Shown: one piece after another, positions 1 to 4,974 of the stretch
Position numbering within the stretch: position 1 is the stretch's first letter
Layout of the letters: each line of letters starts with the position of its first letter
Source of the DNA: an uncultured Alphaproteobacteria bacterium
GTDB taxonomy: Bacteria > Pseudomonadota > Alphaproteobacteria > Reyranellales > Reyranellaceae
Direction: 5' to 3'
Length of the DNA: 5,338 bases
Assembly: GCA_903929895.1 (NCBI GenBank)
Contig: CAIYWM010000583.1
Span: 1-5,338, forward strand
Translations under genes and position numbers: made by a program
Notes under the pieces: generated by a model
What the model was told of the DNA's origin: nothing
Databases searched by the model: none
What the model saw: only the letters and a program-made list of their open reading frames with translations

Positions 1-618
1 ATCGATCGCCTGCGTCGCTTCATCGGCGACATGACTTCCCTCACCGGTGGCGCCTGGCAGGACAAGGACGAGAACGCGGTCGTCGAAGTCGGCGCGAAGC
101 TCCTGGGCGAGCTGGTGAAGCACGACGACTGGCTGCCCGAGCAGGCGGCCAAGGTGCCGGCGCACGGCTATGCGCAGAACCTGCTGTGGTGCGATCCGTT
201 CGAGCGCTTCTGCGTCGTGAGCTTCGTCTGGGCGCCGAAAGCCAACACGCCGGTGCACGATCACGAGATGTGGGGCCTGGTGGGCATGCTGCGCGGCTCG
301 GAGACCTCGCTGGCCTTCACGCGCCATCCCGAGACCGGCGTGCTGGTGCCGGGCGAGCTCACCAAGCTCGAGCCGGGCGACGTCGAGGTGCTGGTGCCGG
401 CGCCGCGCAATCCCAAGGGCGACATCCATCAGGTCACCAACGCGCTCGACGACCGCGGCTCGATCAGCATCCATGTCTATGGCGGCAATATCGGCGCGGT
501 GCGTCGGCACACGTTCGACGTGAAGACGGGCCAGCCCAATCTGTTCGTGTCGGGCTATACGAACCGCGAGCAGCCCAACATCTGGGATCGCTCGGCCGAG
601 GTGCGCGCCGCCTCCTGA
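1..618 (+). CDS. Thiol dioxygenase, cysteine dioxygenase family, Gln-type (3-mercaptopropionate dioxygenase-like), 5' partial
   Basis: This is a mononuclear iron cupin enzyme expected to add O2 to a small thiol carboxylate and give a sulfinate, in the cytoplasm. The frame is open from base 1 and the first ATG (base 31) has no ribosome binding site, so the true start lies upstream; residues below count from that ATG. Seen: His76 and His78 (HDH) and His133, in the spacing of the three iron-binding histidines, then Ser146-His148-Tyr150 (SIHVY), the outer-sphere Ser-His-Tyr triad. His133 to His148 is 15 residues, as in rat CDO (His140 to His155). Where rat CDO has substrate-binding Arg60, this protein has Gln49 (YAQN), and Arg159 lies 11 residues after the triad His, as Arg168 does in Azotobacter MDO. 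There is no cysteine near residue 83, so no Cys-Tyr crosslink is expected. These features favour 3-mercaptopropionate over cysteine as substrate (inference). The TTT operon follows on the same strand. Confidence 0.88.
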   Translation: MDRLRRFIGDMTSLTGGAWQDKDENAVVEVGAKLLGELVKHDDWLPEQAAKVPAHGYAQNLLWCDPFERFCVVSFVWAPKANTPVHDHEMWGLVGMLRGSETSLAFTRHPETGVLVPGELTKLEPGDVEVLVPAPRNPKGDIHQVTNALDDRGSISIHVYGGNIGAVRRHTFDVKTGQPNLFVSGYTNREQPNIWDRSAEVRAAS

Positions 619-673
619 GGGTTCGCGTACCGGCACGTCTCACTTGACCTGAAGCGGGCCCGGCAAGCACTGT

Positions 674-697
674 CCTCTCCTACAAAAAAAAGGGAGG
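674..697 (+). promoter_or_regulatory. Strong Shine-Dalgarno (GGGAGG) within a possible masking hairpin
   Basis: GGGAGG at 692-697 lies 8 bases before the ATG at 706 and fixes the start of the binding-protein gene. A run of eight A residues (684-691) precedes it, unusual in this GC-rich sequence. CCTCTC at 674-679 can pair with GGGAGG over six base pairs (one G-U), leaving a 12-base A-rich loop. The Shine-Dalgarno is certain enough; the hairpin is a reading of complementarity only and its stability was not calculated. Confidence 0.6.
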
Positions 698-705
698 CAA
701 ACAGG

Positions 706-1674
706 ATGCTTCGTAGAACCGTATTGAAGGGCGGCACCGCCCTCGCTGCCATGACCGCGGCCGCGCCGGCCATCGCTCAGTCGAGCAAATGGCCGGCCCG
801 CGAGATCTCGCTGATCAATCCCAATGCGCCGGGCGCCTCGACCGATCTCACCGCGCGCATCATCGCGCAGGCGCTCGAGAAGCGGCTGAACGCGACCGTC
901 ATCGTGAAGAACGTGGTCGGCGGCGCGGGCGCGCTCGGTCCGACGACGCTCGCACAGTCGGCGCCCGACGGTCACACGATCGGTCTCGTCGCAATCTCGA
1001 GCCATATCGCCGTGCCGAACATGATGAACGTCGCCTATGAGCCCTGGAAGGCGTTCGACATCATCGGCCAGGTCGCGGCGCTGCGCTACGGGATCGGTGC
1101 CAAGGCCGACGGCCCCATCAAGTCGATCGAGGACCTCGTCAATCAGGGCAAGCAGAAGCAGCTCACCTACGCCTCCAACAACGTCACCAACGTGGTGGCG
1201 ATGTTCCAGCTCGCCAAGCTGAGCGGCGCCAAGCTGCGCTGGGTCGTCTTCCCGGGTGGTGTCGAATCGGTGACGGCGGCCATCGGCGGCCATGTCGACG
1301 CCGTCATTCAAACGGTCACGGAAATGCGGCCGCAGATCGAGGCGGGCAAGCTGCGCTTCCTCGCCTCGGCCGCCGAGGCGCGCTGGCCCGACTATCCGGA
1401 CGTCAAGACGCTGCGCGAGCTGGGCTACGATGCCGTCAGCAACGGCCCGTTCGGCTACGCCTTCCCGACGGGCGTCGATCCGGCGATCAAGGAGCGCATG
1501 GACAAGGCGCTGGCCGACGTCATGAAGGACGAATCGGTGACCAGCCAGATCACCAAGCTCGGGATCCAGGCCGTCTATCGCGACGGCAAGGAATATGGCG
1601 CGCTGCTGAAGAAGATCGAGGTGGAGCTGGTGCCCATCCTCAAGGAAACCGGCATGGCCAAGAAGCCGGCATGA
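706..1674 (+). CDS. TTT transporter periplasmic substrate-binding protein (Bug/TctC family)
   Basis: This is the extracytoplasmic receptor of a tripartite tricarboxylate transporter; it captures an organic acid in the periplasm and hands it to the TctA/TctB membrane pair. The 322-residue length is normal for Bug proteins. Residues 1-24 are a signal peptide: Arg3-Arg4-Thr-Val-Leu-Lys8 resembles a twin-arginine motif, a hydrophobic Ala-rich stretch follows, and cleavage is likely after AIA at residue 24. The mature protein shows family hallmarks: PGASTD (42-47) followed by the segment ending GGAGALG (72-78), PDGHTIG (87-93), and the C-terminal AGKLRFLA (213-220) with PDVKTLRELGYD (231-242). The ATG at 706 follows a strong GGGAGG. 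The stop overlaps the next start as ATGA, so tctB is probably translationally coupled. Ligand identity cannot be read from the sequence; Bug paralogues bind many carboxylates. The neighbouring thiol dioxygenase makes a thio- or sulfo-carboxylate one candidate. Confidence 0.93.
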   Translation: MLRRTVLKGGTALAAMTAAAPAIAQSSKWPAREISLINPNAPGASTDLTARIIAQALEKRLNATVIVKNVVGGAGALGPTTLAQSAPDGHTIGLVAISSHIAVPNMMNVAYEPWKAFDIIGQVAALRYGIGAKADGPIKSIEDLVNQGKQKQLTYASNNVTNVVAMFQLAKLSGAKLRWVVFPGGVESVTAAIGGHVDAVIQTVTEMRPQIEAGKLRFLASAAEARWPDYPDVKTLRELGYDAVSNGPFGYAFPTGVDPAIKERMDKALADVMKDESVTSQITKLGIQAVYRDGKEYGALLKKIEVELVPILKETGMAKKPA

Positions 1675-2177
1675 TCAGGCTTCTCGGCGGTCGACTGGGC
1701 GGCACGCGGATCGCCACGCTCGGCCTGCTGGCTGCGTCGCTGGTCGGCCTGTGGAAGGCGATGGAACTGGACAGCTGGGGCTTCGATGGTCCCGGCCCCG
1801 GCTTCTTCCCGCAGCTCATGGCCGGCATCTGCGTGGCGCTCTCCCTCGTCGTTCTGGCCTTTCCGGGCCAGGCCGGCGAGACCGAGGGCGGCGACACCGA
1901 CGACGTCGAGGCAACGAAGGACTCGAACCGCACCTTCGCTATCTACATCGCCACCTTCGCCGTGTTCGCGCTCGGCGCGACCTATGCGGGCTTTGTCGTC
2001 ACGGTCGTGGCGGTGACGGTCATCATCATGCGCTTCGCCGAACGCCGGTCGTGGTTCGCCTCGATCGGCTACGGCATCGCCTGCGCCGCCGTCGGCCTGG
2101 TCTGCTTCGGCTGGCTGCTGCGCGTCGATCTGCCGGAAGGCCCGATCGAGCGTACCTTCTACACCTACGTTCGCTGA
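1671..2177 (+). CDS. tctB: TTT transporter small membrane subunit, TctB family
   Basis: This is the small, poorly conserved inner-membrane subunit of the TTT transporter, which accompanies TctA; its exact role is not well established. The 168-residue protein shows the typical plan: a first membrane helix at about 12-29, the TctB signature GPGFFP at 42-47 just before a second helix (about 47-65), an acidic hydrophilic linker at 67-86 rich in Glu and Asp, then hydrophobic segments at about 88-120 (probably two helices) and 129-150. The ATG at 1671 overlaps the stop of the binding-protein gene as ATGA, with no clear Shine-Dalgarno of its own, which fits translational coupling. Its stop codon is followed 10 bases later by the tctA start. 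Length, hydropathy, signature and position agree, so the family call is firm even though sequence conservation in TctB is low. Confidence 0.9.
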   Translation: MIRLLGGRLGGTRIATLGLLAASLVGLWKAMELDSWGFDGPGPGFFPQLMAGICVALSLVVLAFPGQAGETEGGDTDDVEATKDSNRTFAIYIATFAVFALGATYAGFVVTVVAVTVIIMRFAERRSWFASIGYGIACAAVGLVCFGWLLRVDLPEGPIERTFYTYVR

Positions 2178-2187
2178 GGTCCGCCGC

Positions 2188-3672
2188 ATGGAAGCGCTGC
2201 TGGGTGGCTTCGCCACCACGCTGTCCCTCGACAACCTGTTCTACTGCTTCGTCGGCGCTTTCCTCGGCACCGTCGTCGGCATCCTGCCGGGACTGGGACC
2301 GCTCACCACCATCGCCATCCTGCTGCCGATCACGTTCAAGATGGACGTGACCTCAGCCATCATCATGCTGTCGGGCATCTACTACGGCGTGGCCTATGGC
2401 GGCACCGTGACCTCGGTGCTGATGCGCATCCCGGGCGAGGCCTCGTCGGTCGTGACCTGCCTCGACGGCTACGAGATGGCGCGCAAGGGCCGCGCCGGCG
2501 CGGCGCTGGGCATTGCGGGCATCGGTTCGTTCTTCGCGGGCACCGTGGGCGTCATCGGCATCACCTTCCTGTCGCCGCCGCTCGCCGAGCTGGTCATCAA
2601 GTTCGGCCCTGCCGAATACGCGATGCTGATGCTCGCGGGCCTCACCATGGTCACCTACATGTCGAGCGGCTCGCTGCCGCGCGCGCTGCTGATGGCGGCC
2701 TTCGGGCTGCTGCTCGGCACGATCGGCAGCGATCCGCTCAACATGACACCGCGGCTCACCTTCGGCGTCCTGGCGCTGGGCGATGGCATCAGTCTCGTGC
2801 CGCTGGCGATCGGCCTGTTCGGCCTGTCCGAAGTGCTGTTCATGGCCCGCCAGAGGCCCGAGGACATGAAGGTCCTGCCGCCCCCCTCGCACCTGCTGGG
2901 CTTCATGCCCTCGCGCGAGGAGGCGAGGCGCTCGGTCGGGCCGGTCGCGCGCGGCACGGTCATGGGGTTCCTCGTCGGCCTGCTGCCCGGTGGCGGCGCG
3001 GTGCTGGCCTCGTTCCTGTCCTACGGCATGGAGCGCAAGCTCTCGAAGAATCCCGAGGAGTTCGGCAAAGGCGCCGTCGAGGGACTTGCGGGACCCGAGG
3101 CGGCCAACAATGCCGGCACCGCCGGCGCCTTCGTGCCGCTGCTGTGCATGGGCATCCCGGCGAACGCGGTGACGGCGCTGCTGCTCGGCGCGTTCATCAT
3201 CCACGGCGTCACGCCGGGCCCCACCATCCTGGAGCGTCAGCCCGAGATCTTCTGGGGCGTCGTGGCCAGCATGTATATCGGCAACATCATGCTGCTGATC
3301 CTGAACCTGCCGCTGATCGGCCTGTTCGTGCGCATCCTCGACATCCCGCGCGCCTATCTCACGCCGATGATCCTCGCGGTCTGCCTGATCGGCGTCTATT
3401 CGTCGAGCGGCAATCCGGCCGACGTCGTGATCGCGGTGATCTTCGGCTTCATCGGCTACGGGCTGCGTCGCCACGGCTTCGACCTCGGCATCGTCATCCT
3501 GGCCTACGTGCTGGGCCCGATCTTCGAGCGCTCGGTGCGCCAGTCGCTGGCGATCTCGGACGGCGACCCGATGATCTTCCTGCACAGCTACCTGTCGGCC
3601 GGCTTCGCCATCGTGGCGGTCGCGCTGCTGATCGCGGGGCTGTGGCCGAAACGGAAGAAGGCGGCCGGTTAG
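2188..3672 (+). CDS. tctA: TTT transporter large membrane permease, TctA family
   Basis: This is the translocating subunit of the TTT transporter, an inner-membrane secondary carrier thought to be driven by an ion gradient. The 494-residue length is typical. About twelve hydrophobic segments are visible (for example 19-50, 106-130, 164-180, 258-278, 313-338, 362-383, 390-404, 433-447, 467-486). Family motifs include [11 protein letters not shown] (31-41), YYGVAYGGT (65-73) with IPGE (81-84), GLLPGGGA (264-271), [12 protein letters not shown] (299-310) and MGIPANA (321-327). The N- and C-terminal halves carry matching motifs (ILPGLG/LLPGGG and IPGE/IPAN), as expected for the duplicated fold. 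The ATG at 2188 has GAGG at 2176-2179, overlapping the tctB stop, 8 bases upstream. The stop codon TAG lies in the loop of a 10-bp stem-loop. It is the last gene of the operon and faces the convergent cupin gene. Confidence 0.95.
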   Translation: MEALLGGFATTLSLDNLFYCFVGAFLGTVVGILPGLGPLTTIAILLPITFKMDVTSAIIMLSGIYYGVAYGGTVTSVLMRIPGEASSVVTCLDGYEMARKGRAGAALGIAGIGSFFAGTVGVIGITFLSPPLAELVIKFGPAEYAMLMLAGLTMVTYMSSGSLPRALLMAAFGLLLGTIGSDPLNMTPRLTFGVLALGDGISLVPLAIGLFGLSEVLFMARQRPEDMKVLPPPSHLLGFMPSREEARRSVGPVARGTVMGFLVGLLPGGGAVLASFLSYGMERKLSKNPEEFGKGAVEGLAGPEAANNAGTAGAFVPLLCMGIPANAVTALLLGAFIIHGVTPGPTILERQPEIFWGVVASMYIGNIMLLILNLPLIGLFVRILDIPRAYLTPMILAVCLIGVYSSSGNPADVVIAVIFGFIGYGLRRHGFDLGIVILAYVLGPIFERSVRQSLAISDGDPMIFLHSYLSAGFAIVAVALLIAGLWPKRKKAAG

Positions 3673-3682
3673 GGCCGCCTTC
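3657..3682 (+). terminator. Stem-loop at the tctA stop codon (possible attenuator or 3' end stabiliser)
   Basis: A perfect 10-bp inverted repeat, GAAGGCGGCC at 3657-3666 and GGCCGCCTTC at 3673-3682, encloses a 6-base loop holding the tctA stop codon TAG (3670-3672). No T tract follows (the next bases are AAAGAAGAG), so it is not a standard intrinsic terminator. It may stabilise the 3' end of the mRNA or slow the polymerase. Confidence 0.45.
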
Positions 3683-3712
3683 AAAGAAGAGTTCTTATCT
3701 ATTCTGAACGGA

Positions 3713-3748
3713 GCGGGCTCTCGCGCATTTGAATGCGCTGCCGCCCGC
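3713..3748. repeat. Two-tier inverted repeat in the convergent intergenic region
   Basis: The outer arms GCGGGC (3713-3718) and GCCCGC (3743-3748) enclose the inner arms GCGCATT (3723-3729) and AATGCGC (3732-3738), separated by a symmetric 4/4 internal loop. The result is an extended hairpin on either strand. It lies between two other stem-loops. No T tract follows it; its function is unknown, with a role in termination or 3' end protection the simplest reading. Confidence 0.5.
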
Positions 3749-3749
3749 G

Positions 3750-3794
3750 CATCCTCACAAACTCTGACGCGCAGCGTCAGTGTTTGTGCGGATG
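3750..3794. terminator. Candidate bidirectional intrinsic terminator between tctA and the cupin gene
   Basis: A long inverted repeat has the core CTGACGC (3764-3770) / GCGTCAG (3774-3780) with a 3-base loop GCA. It is extended past a T-T mismatch by CACAAAC (3756-3762) / GTTTGTG (3782-3788), and past a second mismatch by CATCC (3750-3754) / GGATG (3790-3794). On both strands the GC-rich core is followed by a TTTG-containing stretch, giving a short, imperfect U tract in either direction. The two flanking genes converge here. The cupin stop codon (3777-3779) lies within the right arm. Confidence 0.6.
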
Positions 3795-4250
3795 GGGATG
3801 CGTCGGATCCACCCAGTAGACTTCCTCGACCTTCTCGGCCGGGGTGATGTCGATGTTGATCGCCACCGCCTCGTTGTCGGAGCGGACCAGCACGCATTCC
3901 AGCGGCTCGGTGTCCGAGGCGTTGATCTCCTGGTGCGGCACGTAGGGCGGCACGTAGATGAAGTCGCCAGGGCCGGCCTCGGCGACGAACTGGAGCTGGT
4001 CGCCCCAGCGCATGCGGGCGCGGCCCTTCACGACGTAGATGACGCTTTCGAGGTGCCCGTGATGATGGGCGCCGGTCTTGGCGTGGGCGTGGATGGTCAC
4101 CGTGCCGGCCCACAGTTTCTGGGCGCCGACGCGGGCGAAATTGATGGCCGCGGCCCGGTTCATGCCCGGAGTCTGGGCGGTGTTGGTGTCGAGCGATCCG
4201 GCGGGAATGACCCGCACGCCGTCATGCTTCCAGTCGGTGGGGTCGGTCAT
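3777..4250 (-). CDS. Single-domain cupin protein with His-rich C-terminal tail
   Basis: This is a 157-residue single cupin barrel, probably cytoplasmic and metal-binding; the reaction is unknown. Cupin motif 1 is seen at 60-76 (GAHHHGHLE followed by VIYVVKG), with His62/His64 (and His63/His66) and Glu68 as likely metal ligands. Motif 2 is at 95-110 (GDFIYVPPYVPHQEIN), with His106 the expected fourth ligand. The tail from residue 151 reads HPHPHKH, an alternating-histidine segment that could bind metal. The start ATG at 4250 (MTDPTDW) is chosen because GGAG lies 5 bases upstream (4256-4259 on the plus strand) and the protein matches a compact cupin length. The frame stays open much further upstream, but there it only runs antisense to moaB. 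The gene is divergent from moaB and convergent with tctA. It resembles uncharacterised cupins common in Proteobacteria; a dioxygenase, isomerase or sensor role cannot be distinguished. Confidence 0.87.
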   Translation of the reverse strand: MTDPTDWKHDGVRVIPAGSLDTNTAQTPGMNRAAAINFARVGAQKLWAGTVTIHAHAKTGAHHHGHLESVIYVVKGRARMRWGDQLQFVAEAGPGDFIYVPPYVPHQEINASDTEPLECVLVRSDNEAVAINIDITPAEKVEEVYWVDPTHPHPHKH

Positions 4251-4271
4251 GATGTCTCCGAGCTTTGCGAA

Positions 4272-4307
4272 CTTCAGAGCGGCAATCACTAGAATGCGGC
4301 TCTGGAG
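4272..4307. repeat. Imperfect inverted repeat upstream of the cupin gene (operator-like)
   Basis: CTTCAGAGC (4272-4280) and GCTCTGGAG (4299-4307) are complementary over nine positions with one G-T pair, 18 bases apart. The arms bracket the possible -10 of the cupin promoter and the right arm touches its -35, as an operator would. Its short arms mean a chance occurrence is possible. Confidence 0.35.
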
Positions 4308-4313
4308 AGTCAA
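4286..4313 (-). promoter_or_regulatory. Possible promoter for the cupin gene
   Basis: On the minus strand, TTGACT (4313-4308) matches the -35 consensus at five of six bases. Sixteen bases further on is TAGTGA (4291-4286), a poor -10 match. Transcription would start about 30 bases before the cupin ATG, which suits the spacing. The weak -10 makes this a low-confidence call. Confidence 0.3.
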
Positions 4314-4336
4314 TGGAAAGTCCTGATGGCTTTCGG

Positions 4337-4366
4337 GCGGCACAGAGAAAAATCCTTCGGTGCCGC
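4337..4366. repeat. Perfect 7-bp inverted repeat in the divergent intergenic region
   Basis: GCGGCAC (4337-4343) and GTGCCGC (4360-4366) are exact reverse complements separated by a 16-base, A-rich centre. The site lies midway between the divergent cupin and moaB genes, upstream of both possible promoters. This fits a regulator binding site or a hairpin, but no regulator gene is in the window to link to it. Confidence 0.35.
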
Positions 4367-4390
4367 TTATCGGCTTTGCGATGGCGAACA

Positions 4391-4419
4391 TCGAAGAATG
4401 CCGCACCCTGGAGTATAGT
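4391..4419 (+). promoter_or_regulatory. Possible moaB promoter giving a nearly leaderless transcript
   Basis: TATAGT (4414-4419) matches the -10 consensus at five of six bases. Seventeen bases upstream is TCGAAG (4391-4396), a three-of-six -35 match. Transcription from it would begin near 4425-4427, at the moaB ATG (4426), so the mRNA would have little or no leader. GGAG at 4410-4413 could instead be a distant Shine-Dalgarno, 12 bases before the ATG. Confidence 0.3.
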
Positions 4420-4425
4420 GAGCCC

Positions 4426-4974
4426 ATGAACCGCATCGACGAAACCAAGCCCTTCAAGCCGGTGAACATCGCCGTTCTCACGGTATCCGACACGCGCACG
4501 CTCGAGACCGACAAGTCGGGCGATACGCTGGTCGAGCGCATCGCGCGCGACGGCCACGTCCTGGCCGACCGCGCCATCGTCACCGACGACGTCGCGCTGA
4601 TCCGCGCGCAGGTGAAGAAGTGGATCGACGATCCAAGCATCGAGGTCGTGATCTCGACCGGCGGCACCGGCGTCACCGGCCGCGACGTCACGCCGGAGGC
4701 GCTCGAAGCCCTGTTCGAGAAGAAGATCGAAGGCTTCGGCGAAACCTTCCGCTGGATCAGCTTCCAGAAGATCGGCACCTCGACCATGCAGAGCCGCGCC
4801 ACCGCGGGCGTCGCCAACGCGACGTACATTTTCGCGCTGCCCGGTTCGACTGGCGCCTGCAAGGACGGCTGGGACGACATCCTGCGCCAGCAGCTCGACA
4901 TCCGCTTCCGCCCCTGCAACTTCGCCGAGCTGATGCCGCGTCTCAACGAAGGCAAGCTGCCGCGCAGTGGCTGA
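4426..4974 (+). CDS. moaB: Molybdenum cofactor biosynthesis protein B (MoaB/MogA superfamily)
   Basis: This is a molybdopterin-binding protein of the MoCF_biosynth fold. It belongs to the MoaB branch, which is related to MogA, the enzyme that adenylates molybdopterin before molybdate insertion. Whether MoaB does this here is unproven; in E. coli MoaB is not the essential enzyme. The 182-residue protein shows VLTVSDTR (17-24), TDD (53-55), the signature STGGTGVTGRDVTPEA (77-92, with GGTG and Arg86-Asp87) and LPGSTGACKDGWDDIL (138-153), the pterin-binding PGS loop of the family. The ATG at 4426 is preferred because the family begins shortly before the VLTVSDTR strand. Earlier in-frame starts (GTG at 4360, ATG at 4381) would add residues without family character and lack a ribosome binding site. 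Its last 8 bases overlap the next gene. It is divergent from the cupin gene. Confidence 0.93.
   Translation: MNRIDETKPFKPVNIAVLTVSDTRTLETDKSGDTLVERIARDGHVLADRAIVTDDVALIRAQVKKWIDDPSIEVVISTGGTGVTGRDVTPEALEALFEKKIEGFGETFRWISFQKIGTSTMQSRATAGVANATYIFALPGSTGACKDGWDDILRQQLDIRFRPCNFAELMPRLNEGKLPRSG

Noticed and set aside
643..649. CTTGACC as a -35 element for the TTT operon
   Set aside because: It resembles the alphaproteobacterial -35, but no acceptable -10 lies 16-18 bases downstream, so I do not call a promoter.
640..1311. Minus-strand open frame opposite the binding-protein gene
   Set aside because: It has low-complexity composition (Arg, Asp, His, Gly) and no ribosome binding site or family motif; it is a shadow of the coding strand.
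1649..1673. 8-bp direct repeat CCGGCATG at 1649-1656 and 1666-1673, with a CCGGC/GCCGG hairpin just before the tctB start
   Set aside because: It is short, inside coding sequence and readily explained by GC-rich codon choice; no independent support for a role.
1575..2234. Minus-strand open frame spanning tctB
   Set aside because: It is antisense to a well-supported membrane protein and has no hydrophobic or domain pattern of its own.
3684..3696. AAGAA-GAG-TTCTT mini hairpin after tctA
   Set aside because: It is a 5-bp AT-rich stem, too weak to count as a separate element.
2353..4113. Long minus-strand open frame of 586 codons opposite tctA
   Set aside because: It is antisense to a clear TctA, its translation is rich in Arg, His, Asp and Gln with no domain, and such frames arise from G/C third-position bias.
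4251..4955. N-terminal extension of the minus-strand cupin frame through the moaB region
   Set aside because: It would run antisense to moaB. The cupin family length and GGAG 5 bases before the ATG at 4250 support the shorter protein.
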